Assembly: GCF_008042145.1 (NCBI RefSeq)
Contig: NZ_RDBH01000114.1
Coordinates: 485,683 to 519,112 of the forward strand
Length of the DNA: 33,430 nucleotides
DNA from: Streptomyces sp. adm13(2018)
Lineage (GTDB): Bacteria > Actinomycetota > Actinomycetes > Streptomycetales > Streptomycetaceae
Direction of reading: 5' to 3'
Position numbers and translations under genes: made by a program. Below, in pieces: positions 24,116 to 33,346 of the stretch (position 1 is its first letter; each line of letters starts with the position of its first letter). Under the pieces are notes generated by a model. It ran no database searches. It saw only the letters and a program-made list of their open reading frames with translations, and was not told the DNA's origin.

Positions 24116-25515
24116 CCCTGCAGGAGCCCTTCCCGGTACCGCCCGGAACCGGCGACGCCCGGTCCGGGCAGCCGCACCGGGCCACCACCTGGCCCGAGGC
24201 ACGTGCCGCGGCCGTCCGCGCCGGGGCCGCCGCCCGGGCCGGCCGGGCGCCGCTCGGCGTACCGCTCGCGCAGGCACTCGGCCAGGTCCTGGCCGGACCT
24301 CTGCTCGCCCTCACCGACCTGCCGCCCTTCGACACCTCCGCCATGGACGGCTGGGCCGTCGCGGGTCCCGGGCCGTGGACCGTACGCGCGCAGGACGCCG
24401 TCCTCGCCGGGCGGGCGCCCGAGGCCACCGCGCACGACGGCGAGGCGGTACGGATCGCCACCGGCGCCCGCGTACCCGCCGGGACCACCGCCGTGGTCCG
24501 CAGCGAGCACGCCCGCACCGAGGGCGCGCTGCTGCACGCACTGCGCGGGGTCGTGCCGGGACAGGACATCCGGCCCCGGGGCCAGGAGTGCCGCACCGGC
24601 GAGGAGCTGCTGCCCGCCGGGAGCGTCGTGACCCCCGCCGTACTCGGCCTCGCCGCGGCCGCCGGCTACGACGAGCTTCCCGTGGCGCCCCGCCCCCGGG
24701 TCGAGATCCTGGTCCTCGGCGACGAGCTGCTCGCGGCGGGCCTCCCCCACGACGGCCTCATCCGTGACGCCCTCGGCCCGATGCTGGGCCCGTGGCTGGC
24801 GGGCCTCGGCGCTCACGTCCTGGCCGTCCGCCGGATCGGCGACGAGGCCGAGGAGCTGTACGCGGCCGTCACCGGTTCCGCCGCCGATCTGGTGCTCACC
24901 ACCGGGGGGACCGCCGCCGGGCCCGTGGACCATGTCCACGGAGTCCTGGAGAAGGCCGGGGCGACGCTCCTGGTCGACGGGGTGAAGGTCCGGCCGGGGC
25001 ACCCGATGCTCCTCGCCCGCCTCGACCCCCTGCCGGAACCGCCCAAGCCCGGCCCGACCGAGCCCGCGCCGTCCGCGGCCGCGCCTTCCGGAGCCACCGA
25101 GCCCGCTGCCGCGCCGCCGACCGGGACCGCCACGGCACCCCGCGTGCGTCATCTCGTCGGGCTTCCCGGGAACCCGCTCGCGGCCGTCTCCGGACTGATG
25201 ACGCTGGCCGAGCCGCTGCTGGCCGCGCTGACCGGGGCCGCGACCGCCGCGTACGAGCCGCCGCGGGTCCCCCTGCGGGACGAGGTGCCCGGCCACCCGT
25301 ACGACACCCGGCTGGTCCCGGTCGTCCGCCGCGGTGGGCACGCCGTGCCCCTGCGCTACAACGGACCGGCCATGCTGCGCGGCATCGCCGCCGCCGACGG
25401 ACTGGCCGTCGTCCCGCCCGGCGGCGCCCGCCCCGGCCAAGAGTTGGATGTCCTCGACCTTTCCTGGCCGGCGGCAGAGGGGGCCGTACCGGCCCAAGGA
25501 GCGTGTTTCACGTGA
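24112..25515 (+). CDS. moeA: Molybdopterin molybdenumtransferase MoeA
   Basis: MoeA inserts molybdenum into molybdopterin-AMP to finish the cofactor. The 467-residue protein has the typical blocks: ALGQVLAGPLLALTDLPPFDTSAMDGWAV, RIATGARVPAGTTAVVR, VEILVLGDEL, the MogA-like fold with DLVLTTGGTAAGPVDHVHGVL and the PGHPMLLARLD/VGLPGNPLAAVSGLM pair. The joint between these last two blocks carries a Pro/Ala-rich insertion of about 40 residues (about 308-345) not usual in enterobacterial MoeA. It is ATGA-coupled to the MobA-like gene. Its stop overlaps the channel gene start region by 13 bp and lies inside the parS site. Confidence 0.94.
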   Translation: MTLQEPFPVPPGTGDARSGQPHRATTWPEARAAAVRAGAAARAGRAPLGVPLAQALGQVLAGPLLALTDLPPFDTSAMDGWAVAGPGPWTVRAQDAVLAGRAPEATAHDGEAVRIATGARVPAGTTAVVRSEHARTEGALLHALRGVVPGQDIRPRGQECRTGEELLPAGSVVTPAVLGLAAAAGYDELPVAPRPRVEILVLGDELLAAGLPHDGLIRDALGPMLGPWLAGLGAHVLAVRRIGDEAEELYAAVTGSAADLVLTTGGTAAGPVDHVHGVLEKAGATLLVDGVKVRPGHPMLLARLDPLPEPPKPGPTEPAPSAAAPSGATEPAAAPPTGTATAPRVRHLVGLPGNPLAAVSGLMTLAEPLLAALTGAATAAYEPPRVPLRDEVPGHPYDTRLVPVVRRGGHAVPLRYNGPAMLRGIAAADGLAVVPPGGARPGQELDVLDLSWPAAEGAVPAQGACFT

Positions 25516-26597
25516 AACTTCCCAGTCGTGACGCGATGGCCCGCCACGCGGAGGAACGGATCTCCGGCCCGCAGATCAAACTGCCCCGCCGTGAGGTCGA
25601 GCGGCCCCTGCGCCAGGTCGGCAAGCGACTTCTGATGGCCCTCGGCGTGCTCGCCGTGACGATCATGATCGTCTACGTCGACCGCGGGGGTTATCACGAC
25701 AACGCCAACGGGACGCTCGACTTCCTCGACTGCGCCTACTACGCGACCGTCACGCTCTCCACCACCGGATACGGCGACATCGTCCCGTACAGCGACACGG
25801 CGCGGCTCGCCAACATCCTGCTGGTCACGCCCCTGCGCGTGCTGTTTCTGATCATCCTGGTCGGTACCACCCTCGAGGTCCTCACGGAGCGGACCCGCGA
25901 GGAGTTCCGGCTGAATCGCTGGAGGTCCACCTTGCGCGACCACACCGTCATCGTCGGCTTCGGTACCAAGGGGCGGTCCGCGATCCAGACGCTCTGCGCC
26001 ACCGGTCTCAGCAAGGAGCAGATCGTCATCGTCGATCCCTCCAACAAGGTGATCGAGACGGCGAACGCGGACGGCTTCGTCGGTGTCATCGGCGACGCGA
26101 CCCGCAGTGACGTCCTGTTCCGCGCCGAGGTGCAGCGGGCCCGGCAGATCGTGATCGCCACCCAGCGCGACGACACGGCCGTCCTGGTCACCCTCACGGC
26201 CCGGCAGCTCAACCGGGGCGCGAAGATCGTCGCCGCGGTCCGCGAGGAGGAGAACGCGCCGCTGCTGCGCCAGTCCGGTGCGGACGCGGTCATCACCAGC
26301 GCCAGCGCCGCCGGGCGCCTGCTCGGTCTGTCCGTGCTGAGTCCCAGCGCCGGCACGGTGATGGAGGACCTCATCCAGCAGGGCTCCGGCCTCGACCTGG
26401 TGGAGCGCCCGGTGACCAAGAGCGAGGTCGGGAAGAGCGTCCGCGAGACCGGCGACCTGGTCGTGAGCGTGCTGCGCGGCCACCGGCTGCTCGGCTACGA
26501 CGACCCCGCGGCCAGCCCGCTCCAGCTCACCGACCGGGTGATCACCATCGTGCGGGCGACGCCGGTCACCCCGCTCCGGACACCGCCGGAGGACTGA
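25503..26597 (+). CDS. Two-helix potassium channel with RCK/TrkA-N domain
   Basis: This is a KtrA/MthK-like K+ channel subunit of 364 residues. Membrane helix one is about 42-59 (RLLMALGVLAVTIMIVYVD), the pore loop is YYATVTLSTTGYGDIVP with the selectivity filter TTGYGD at 87-92, and helix two is NILLVTPLRVLFLIILVGTTLEVL. A cytoplasmic RCK domain follows (TVIVGFGTKGRSAIQTL, a GxGxxG-like dinucleotide site, and VIVDPSN), then an RCK-C domain (VERPVTKSEVGKSV). GTG 25503 gives N-terminus MFHVKL, encoded by the parS site; GTG 25512 is an alternative. No ribosome-binding site is obvious except AAGGAG at 25496-25501, which is good for GTG 25512 or for both. Confidence 0.9.
   Translation: MFHVKLPSRDAMARHAEERISGPQIKLPRREVERPLRQVGKRLLMALGVLAVTIMIVYVDRGGYHDNANGTLDFLDCAYYATVTLSTTGYGDIVPYSDTARLANILLVTPLRVLFLIILVGTTLEVLTERTREEFRLNRWRSTLRDHTVIVGFGTKGRSAIQTLCATGLSKEQIVIVDPSNKVIETANADGFVGVIGDATRSDVLFRAEVQRARQIVIATQRDDTAVLVTLTARQLNRGAKIVAAVREEENAPLLRQSGADAVITSASAAGRLLGLSVLSPSAGTVMEDLIQQGSGLDLVERPVTKSEVGKSVRETGDLVVSVLRGHRLLGYDDPAASPLQLTDRVITIVRATPVTPLRTPPED
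25505..25518. promoter_or_regulatory. parS site (ParB binding)
   Basis: GTTTCACGTGAAAC is the exact 14-bp Streptomyces parS core; with flanks it reads TGTTTCACGTGAAACT. It lies inside the first codons of the channel gene and over the moeA stop. ParB loading at such sites marks the origin region for segregation. Confidence 0.85.
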
Positions 26598-26632
26598 GCC
26601 CGTCACGCCCCGCCGGGAGTAGCCTCGCCGCC

Positions 26633-27619
26633 ATGTATGCGATCACGATTCCGGAACCCGGTGGCCCCGAGGCCCTCGTCTGGGCCGAGGTGCCCGATCC
26701 CGTACCCGGCGAGGGCGAGGTCCTCGTCGAGGTGGCGGCGAGCGCCGTCAACCGCGCCGACCTGCTCCAGCGGCAGGGCTTCTACGACCCGCCGCCGGGC
26801 AGCTCGCCGTACCCCGGCCTGGAGTGCTCGGGCCGGATCTCCGCCCTCGGCCCGGGAGTGGGGGGCTGGGCGGTCGGCGACGAGGTCTGCGCGCTGCTCT
26901 CCGGCGGCGGCTACGCGCAGAAGGTCGTCGTTCCCGCGGGCCAGCTGCTCCCGGTGCCCGAGGGCGTCGACGTGGCCACGGCCGCGGCACTCCCCGAGGT
27001 GGCCTGCACCGTCTGGTCCAACATCTTCATGATCGCCCACCTGCGTCCGGGGGAGACGCTGCTCGTGCACGGCGGGGCGAGCGGGATCGGCACGATGGCG
27101 ATCCAGCTGGCCAAGGCGATCGGGGCGCGGGTCGCGGTCACCGCGGGCGGCCCCGAGAAGCTGGCGCGCTGCGCCGAACTCGGCGCGGACGTGCTCATCG
27201 ACTACCGCGGGCAGGACTTCGTCGAGGAGCTGGCCAAGGCGACGGACGGGGCGGGGGCGGACGTCATCCTGGACATCGTCGGCGCCAAGTACCTGGAGCG
27301 GAACGTGAAGGCGCTGGCCGTGAACGGCCGGCTCGTCGTCATCGGTCTCCAGGGCGGAGTCAAGGGCGAGCTGAACCTCGGGGCGCTGCTCGCGAAGCGG
27401 GCCGCGGTCATGGCGACCACGCTGCGGGCCCGCCCGGCGGAGGAGAAGGCGGCGATCGTGGCCGCCGTCCGGGAGCACGTCTGGCCGCTGATCGGCGCGG
27501 GAACGGTCCGACCGGTCGTCGACCGGACGCTGTCGCTGAGCGACGCCGCCGAGGGGCACCGGGCGCTGGAGGCCGGCACCCACGTCGGCAAGGTCCTGCT
27601 CCTGGCCCCGCAGGCCTGA
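26633..27619 (+). CDS. NAD(P)H:quinone oxidoreductase (zeta-crystallin/PIG3 type)
   Basis: This 328-residue zinc-free medium-chain reductase reduces quinones or other small electrophiles with NADPH. The GroES-like domain begins MYAITIPEPGGPEALVW and includes SAVNRADLLQRQGFYDPPPG and YPGLECSGRI, which match the PIG3 branch. The Rossmann fold carries LLVHGGASGIGTMAIQLAKA. No Cys/His set for catalytic zinc is seen. TAGCCT sits seven bases before the ATG (26620-26625) and no Shine-Dalgarno is present, suggesting a leaderless transcript. It lies 35 bp after the channel gene. Confidence 0.93.
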   Translation: MYAITIPEPGGPEALVWAEVPDPVPGEGEVLVEVAASAVNRADLLQRQGFYDPPPGSSPYPGLECSGRISALGPGVGGWAVGDEVCALLSGGGYAQKVVVPAGQLLPVPEGVDVATAAALPEVACTVWSNIFMIAHLRPGETLLVHGGASGIGTMAIQLAKAIGARVAVTAGGPEKLARCAELGADVLIDYRGQDFVEELAKATDGAGADVILDIVGAKYLERNVKALAVNGRLVVIGLQGGVKGELNLGALLAKRAAVMATTLRARPAEEKAAIVAAVREHVWPLIGAGTVRPVVDRTLSLSDAAEGHRALEAGTHVGKVLLLAPQA

Positions 27620-27669
27620 CGGGCCGGGCCGCCTCCGCCGGTCGGCCTCCGCAGGCTCGATCCGGCCCT

Positions 27670-27727
27670 CGTCCGCCGTGGTCGTCCCGGACGCGTGACG
27701 TCCGCCGCGGTCGTCACGGACGGGTGA
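27670..27727. repeat. Two tandem 29-bp imperfect repeats
   Basis: Copies at 27670-27698 and 27699-27727 differ at three positions (CGTCCGCCG...GGTCGTC...CGGACG). They lie in the space after the quinone oxidoreductase gene and run into the terminator. Confidence 0.75.
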
Positions 27728-27758
27728 GGGGCCCGGCACACCGTGTGCCGGGCCCCTC
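27726..27758. terminator. Bidirectional terminator between quinone reductase and bpa
   Basis: A 15-bp perfect stem (27726-27740 / 27744-27758) with loop CCG is followed by T/C-rich sequence on the plus strand, between two convergent genes. Confidence 0.8.
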
Positions 27759-27779
27759 CTCGTCCGTACTCCGCCGGGG

Positions 27780-28328
27780 CTACAGGTACGGCCCCGAGCG
27801 GACCGCGTGGCCGGGGCCGCGGTCGTCGTCGTCATCGTCGTGCGACGCACCGGGCGGGAGCGCCCGGCGCATCTGCTCCAGCTGGGCGCGGGCCGCCATC
27901 TGCTGGGCGAAGAGCGCCGTCTGGATGCCGTGGAAGAGGCCCTCCAGCCAGCCGACCAGCTGCGCCTGCGCGATGCGCAGCTCCGCCTCGGAGGGGATCG
28001 CCTCGTCCGTGAACGGCAGGGAGAGCCGCTCCAGTTCCTCGACCAGTTCGGGCGCGAGCCCGTCCTCCAGTTCCTTCACGGAGCTGGCGTGGATGTCCTT
28101 GAGCCTGACCCGGCTGGCCTCGTCGAGAGGTGCCGCGCGTACTTCCTCCAGGAGCTGCTTGATCATGCTGCCGATCCGCATGACCTTCGCAGGCTGCTCG
28201 ACCATTTCCGTCACCGGGACCTCGCGGGGTTCGTCGTCGCCCTGAGTGCCGCCGAGCGCCATCCCGTCCTGTCCCACGATGAGGACCTGGGGGCTCTCCT
28301 GCGACCTGTCATTCCTCGGCATCTCCAT
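27780..28328 (-). CDS. bpa: Bacterial proteasome activator Bpa
   Basis: Bpa forms a ring that opens the actinobacterial 20S proteasome without ATP and delivers damaged or partly unfolded proteins. The 182-residue protein shows the helical core VMRIGSMIKQLLEEVRAAPLDEASRVRLKDIHASSVKELEDGLAPELVEELERLSLPF and LVGWLEGLFHGIQTALFAQQMAAR, and the C-terminal proteasome-docking tail ends GPYL, matching the GQYL/GPYL motif that inserts between alpha subunits. Before it is a poly-Asp run (about 167-172). ATG 28328 (MEMPRND) is chosen; ATG 28322 is six bases downstream. The proteasome genes are not in the window. Confidence 0.93.
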   Translation of the reverse strand: MEMPRNDRSQESPQVLIVGQDGMALGGTQGDDEPREVPVTEMVEQPAKVMRIGSMIKQLLEEVRAAPLDEASRVRLKDIHASSVKELEDGLAPELVEELERLSLPFTDEAIPSEAELRIAQAQLVGWLEGLFHGIQTALFAQQMAARAQLEQMRRALPPGASHDDDDDDRGPGHAVRSGPYL

Positions 28329-28364
28329 GCCGCCATTCTCTCGTACACATGCGTCACCACGGGG

Positions 28365-28407
28365 TGTGCCCCCGTACGAGGGTGATCCACCCTCGTACGG
28401 GGGCACA
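28365..28407 (-). terminator. Strong terminator of the ABC export operon
   Basis: A perfect 20-bp stem (28365-28384 / 28388-28407) with loop ATC lies 18 bp past the permease stop on the minus strand and before bpa. Confidence 0.8.
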
Positions 28408-28425
28408 GGACGACGACGAAGACCG

Positions 28426-31286
28426 TCAGGTCGCCTCGCGCCGGGCCAGCGCGCCGCGGGATCGGGTCACCAGGGCGGCCAGCAGGGCCGCGCCGACCGG
28501 TACGGCGACCAGCAGGCCGGCGAGGGTCTCCCAGGGGATGACGATCGGCACGTACGGCGCGTCGGCGGCCGTGCTCCAACCCTGGGCCATGGACTCCTCG
28601 TGCCAGCGGAACTGCTGGCGCTCCTCGTTCAGCCGGAGGCCCACCGCGGGCAGTACTCCGGCGGCCGAGCCGAGGAGGACGCCCATCGCGGCGACGACAC
28701 CGCACTGGAAGCCGCTGAGGGTCCGGCGGACCCGCGGCGGGGCGCCCACGGCGGCCAGCGTCTTCAGATCGGCCTCGGCGTCGGCCTGGGCGAGCCCGGT
28801 GGCGATGCCGGCGGCGCCGACGGTCACGAGCCCCGCGAAGATCGCCAGGGACAGCAGGATGAGGCTGTACGAGTTGACGAAGCCCTCTTCGACGCGGAGG
28901 TCGACGTCGCTGCCGAGCTTGGTGAGCTCGCCGTCGAGCTTCTGGCGGGCCTCGGTGTCGGGCAGCCGTTCCGTGCTCGCGTAGCTGCCGAGCGGCACCG
29001 TCGCGAGTCCGGCGGCCTTGGCGGTGGCCGGGGTCATCAGGGCCTGGACGCCGTAGGACGGCTTGTCGCCGGGGACCTGGTACGCGGGCAGGAAGCTGAC
29101 CTTGCCGGGAGTCGGCTTGCCGTTCTCGGAGGCCTTGTCCGCGGCGGCGAGGTCGGTGACCTGCTTGATCCCGTACGTGCCGTTCTTGCCGATGTTCACC
29201 GGGTTGAAGCTGACGACCTTGCCGTCGGCGAGGGCCTTCACGGTCGCGGGGTCGTCGAGGCCGAGCACCTGGAGGAGTGCGGCGTCACCGACGAGGAGCC
29301 CGCCCTCGGCGACGTACAGGCCGTTGCTGCGGCCCTCCTTGCACCGCCAGTCCTCGCTGAGCATCTTCCGGCGCTGCTCGGGCGTGAACTTCTCGGCGGG
29401 GTCGCCGCCGCCGGGGACCGAGGCGTACATGGGGCACTCGTTGGCCGGGGGGACGACGATCTCGAAGCGGCCACAGCCGGCGCCGGTGTCCCAGGGCTTG
29501 CAGCCGGGCTTGCCGACCGAGACGCGCTGGACGTCGGCGCGGACGTCGACGGGGACGTACCGCTGGAGGGCGTCGCGGACGGCGGGGACGTCCCGGCCGC
29601 CCTCCTCGTTGACGAACGCGGCGACGGTGCCGTGCGGCAGCTCGGCCGTGTACTCGGCCCTGCGCTGGGCCTCCTCGCTGGCCATGTACGTGGAGACGGC
29701 GACCGTGCCGGCGACGGCGGCGAGGACGGCGGCGACGGCGGGCGCCGTACGGCCCCGGTTGCGCACGGCGTCCCGCAGCGCGAGCCGCGGGGACAGCGGC
29801 AGCCACCGGCCGGTCCGCCCGAACAGGCCCACCAGGGCCGGGGTCATGGCGACGACGCCCAGCTCGGCGATCGCGGAGCCGCCCGCGACGATGATGAACT
29901 GCTGGGTGACGATGGACCCGAAGAGCGCGATGGCGCCGCCGATCAGGAGGGCCGCGAGGCCGATCAGGGGCAGCACTCGGCTGCTGCGACGGACACCGCG
30001 ACGGCCGGTGAGCGAGGCGAGGACGGTCTGCCGGGAGGCGGTGATCGCCGGAACGATCGCGGCGAGCAGTCCGGTCAGCACGGCGAGCAGCGCGATGCCG
30101 AGGATCTCCAGCGGCCGGACGTCGAAGGCGCCGAACCGCTGGCCCATGGTCTCTTCCAGGAAGGGCTGGAGCGCCTTCGTGAGGATCAGGGCGAGGACCG
30201 TACCGGTGACCGCCGCGGCGACACCGATGACCAGACCACCGCTCAGCACGATGGCCCGGATGTGGCTGCGGGCACCGCCGTTGGCGCCCACCAGACCGAG
30301 CTGGCGGCGGGAGCGACGGGCGCCGACCGCGAAGGCGGGACCGGCGAGCAGACAGATCTCCAGCATCGCCAGACCGACGACCGTGCCGACGGCGGCGAGC
30401 TCGGCGGCGTTACCGGCCGTGCTGGACTCGAAGTTGGCCCAGCCCTCCTTCTGGAAGAGCGGGATCTCCGACTTGGCGGGCGGGTCGATGAGCACGGCAC
30501 GGGAGGTGACGATCACACCCTTGGTGTTGATCTCCTTGACCATGTTCCACGTGAAACCACCCGCGACGCGCACCAGGTACGTGGTGGCGGTGTCGGGCTT
30601 CTGCAGACCGGCCTTCTCGACGGCCTTCGCGTACGGCGCGTGGAAGGCGCCGGGGAGCGCGTTGACCTGGTCCGCGTTCAGCTGGTCGGGAATCTCGTAG
30701 GAGCCGACGATCCGGTACGGGCGGTCGAAGTTGCGTGCGGAAAGGGTCGAACCGACCGCGAGACCGCTGCTCTCCAGGAAGTGCGAGGTCGCGATGACCT
30801 CGTCGTTCTTCTCCGGGTAGCGGCCCTCCAGGAGGGTCGTGATGCCGCGCGCCATCGGGTCGGCCGCCTTGATCTCGCGCACCTCGGTGACAAGCAGACC
30901 GTGCTTCGTCGTCAGCTTGGCGCTGCCCGAGCGGTCCGTGAGGACCGTGGATCCCGCGGGGAAGGTCTTGGTGACATCGGTGGGGCCGCTCGGCCAGGCC
31001 GTGTCCCCGTAGTCCTTGGCCGGGGTGTTCAGTTCCCCGGCCGGGTCCTGGAAGATCGGCACCCCGCCGTAGCCGGAGTCCTGGAAACGGGCGTCGGCCG
31101 CGCCGATCGAACGGTCCGCCTTCTCGGCGGGGGACAGCTCGGAGCTGCGGAAGGTGAGATCGAGGGCGCTGACGCCCAGGATCGGCAGGGCGATCATCGC
31201 CAGGACGAGGGCGCTGCGGCCCTTGGAACGCCAGGCGTCGCGGCGGGCGATGCGTATCGCGGCCCGCCAGGAGTGGAACCAGGTCT

Positions 31287-31290
<4 letters not shown>
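28426..31290 (-). CDS. MacB/FtsX-type ABC transporter permease
   Basis: This 954-residue membrane protein would work with the ATPase encoded just upstream to move substrates or transmit force across the membrane. It has an N-terminal helix (about 25-47, SALVLAMIALPILGVSAL), a large extracytoplasmic domain (about 48-300), a first FtsX helix group around 305-460 (VGLAMLEICLLAGPAFAVGARRSRRQLGLVGANGG), further helices near 430-470 and 500-545, a second large external domain (about 550-800, with Cys pairs GKPGCKPWDTGAGCGRF), and a last FtsX domain (about 805-940, GAAGIATGLAQADAEADLKTLAAVGAPPRVRR). The GTG start overlaps the ATPase stop as GTGA. A near-parS sequence lies at 30544-30557 in its coding region. 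Confidence 0.9.
30544..30557. promoter_or_regulatory. parS-like site inside the ABC permease gene
   Basis: GTTCCACGTGAAAC differs from the Streptomyces parS core GTTTCACGTGAAAC at one position. It is about 5 kb from the exact site at 25505-25518. Confidence 0.6.
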
Positions 31291-32021
<731 letters not shown>

Positions 32022-32193
32022 GAGGAGTCCCCCCTTGGGCGTGTCCGGCGGTCGGCCGGGCACGGGAGCGAGCGGTGGAAGGGTGGTACGGCCGGTGCGG
32101 AGCGGGCCGTGCGGCGGACGGTGTGCGGTCCGTACGGCGGGCGGTGCGCGGGCCGTACGCCGGACGCGGCGCGCGTGATGGGCGCGCGGCGCA

Positions 32194-32229
32194 AGAGGTA
32201 CGGGTGGGGCGAGAGGTACGGGTGGGGCG
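32194..32229. repeat. Two tandem 18-bp repeats in the ATPase/PadR gap
   Basis: Positions 32194-32211 and 32212-32229 are identical (AGAGGTACGGGTGGGGCG). The 220-bp gap from 32022 to 32240 otherwise holds several CCGTACGG-type segments, one gene start and no ORF I can support. Confidence 0.75.
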
Positions 32230-32240
32230 CGGGAGCGCGG

Positions 32241-32948
32241 TCAGCGTCTCCGGGCCGCGGGTGGGACGGCCTCGGACGGCGCGGTGCCGGAGCGGACCGC
32301 ATCGGCACCCGGCCGGGCGCCGGCGTCCGGTCCGTCGGCGGCGCCGGGGGCCTTCCGGGGCGGGGACGCCGTGGCGTCCTGGCCGGTCCCGGCGTCCGCG
32401 GCCGTCGTCGAGAGGCGGATCAGCCGGGACTCGCAGTGGTCCAGCCAGCGCGCCTCGGCCTCGGTCTGGAAGATCAGCTGCTCCAGGACGAGCAGCCAGG
32501 CGACGTCGTCCCGCTCCCGCGCTCCGCCGCTCTCGACGGCGATCAGGGCCTGTGCCTTGAGGCGGGTGTAGTCCTGCATCGCCTTCACGGTGTGCCGGCG
32601 CTGGGACTGGATGACGTCGCGGATGTCGACGCTGGGGGCGCCCACGGCCATGGCGAGCTTGATGGCGAGCTCGTCACGGGCGGGACTGGTGCGGTCCACC
32701 GGCTTCTCGAACCAGGTCCGCAGTTCGGCGCGGCCGCTGTCGGTGATCGCGTACAGGGTGTGCCCGGCCGCGTCCTCGCCGCCCTGGGCGACCATGCCGT
32801 CGCGTTCGAGCCGGTTGAGGGTCGTGTACACCTGGCCCACGTTGAGGGGCCAGGTGGAACCCGTGCGCGATTCGAACTCCGTACGGAGCTGGGAGCCGTA
32901 CCGAGGACCGCGTTCGAGGAGGGCGAGAAGCCCGTGGCGGATGGACAT
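32241..32948 (-). CDS. PadR-family transcriptional regulator
   Basis: This 235-residue repressor has the PadR winged-helix domain at 5-75 (HGLLALLERGPRYGSQLRTEFESRTGSTWPLNVGQVYTTLNRLERDGMV) and a helical dimerisation domain with DIRDVIQSQRRHTVKAMQDYTRLK and VLEQLIFQTEAEARWLDHCESRL (Vir C-terminal type). The last 45 residues are a Pro/Ala-rich tail. ATG 32948 has no Shine-Dalgarno, but CATACT lies just upstream on this strand, and a palindrome covers both promoter and start (32946-32971). It lies 219 bp before the ABC ATPase on the same strand. PadR repressors often control such export genes and themselves. Confidence 0.93.
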   Translation of the reverse strand: MSIRHGLLALLERGPRYGSQLRTEFESRTGSTWPLNVGQVYTTLNRLERDGMVAQGGEDAAGHTLYAITDSGRAELRTWFEKPVDRTSPARDELAIKLAMAVGAPSVDIRDVIQSQRRHTVKAMQDYTRLKAQALIAVESGGARERDDVAWLLVLEQLIFQTEAEARWLDHCESRLIRLSTTAADAGTGQDATASPPRKAPGAADGPDAGARPGADAVRSGTAPSEAVPPAARRR

Positions 32949-32971
32949 ACTCAGTATGTATACCGGGTATG
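32946..32971. promoter_or_regulatory. Probable PadR operator overlapping its own promoter
   Basis: Two 13-bp half-sites of the form CATACYCRGTATR lie as an imperfect inverted repeat (10 of 13 matches) and cover the padR start codon and the putative -10. PadR dimers typically bind ATAC...GTAT palindromes of this kind. Confidence 0.65.
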
Positions 32972-33044
32972 CCGGGACCGACAACCGTCCTGAGACGGAA
33001 GGGCCGCGTCCCCCTCAAGGGGGACCCCGGGGGTCCGAAGGGGT

Positions 33045-33341
33045 TCAGCGGCGCCGCATCCGCAGCCCGAGGAAGCCGATCCCGAGCCCCATGAGCGCCA
33101 GGCCGACCCCGAGCGTGAGGACGGGAATCCGCTGGTCGACGAGGGGTTGTGCGGATTCGGCGGCGATCCCGGGCGCGACGCCGGGCCGGCTCGCGGGCGC
33201 CGCCTCCGGTGCGACGGCCTCCTCCTCGCGTACCTCCCGGGGCTCCTCCTCGACGGCCTCCAGGCGCTCCGGCTCTGTTGCAGTTTCGGTACGAGGGGCC
33301 TCCGGCCGCCGGGGTGCGTCGCCCACCGGGGCCAGGGCCAC
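33045..33341 (-). CDS. Small membrane-anchored acidic protein, possibly incomplete
   Basis: I do not recognise this protein. From GTG 33341 it has 98 residues: a disordered, Glu/Pro/Ala-rich segment (about 1-68) and one C-terminal membrane helix (about 70-92, RIPVLTLGVGLALMGLGIGFLGL) ending in the basic RMRRR, which fits a tail-anchored or N-out single-pass protein with the acidic part outside. The frame stays open upstream to the window edge, with no stop, so the gene may start beyond 33430; 33341 has no nearby ribosome-binding site. It lies divergent from nothing and 96 bp upstream of padR on the same strand. Confidence 0.6.
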   Translation of the reverse strand: MALAPVGDAPRRPEAPRTETATEPERLEAVEEEPREVREEEAVAPEAAPASRPGVAPGIAAESAQPLVDQRIPVLTLGVGLALMGLGIGFLGLRMRRR

Positions 33342-33346
33342 GGAGC

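Noticed and set aside
26824..28245. 473-codon plus-strand open frame overlapping the quinone reductase and bpa
   Set aside because: It is Arg/Gly-rich shadow coding in another phase, and it crosses a strong terminator.
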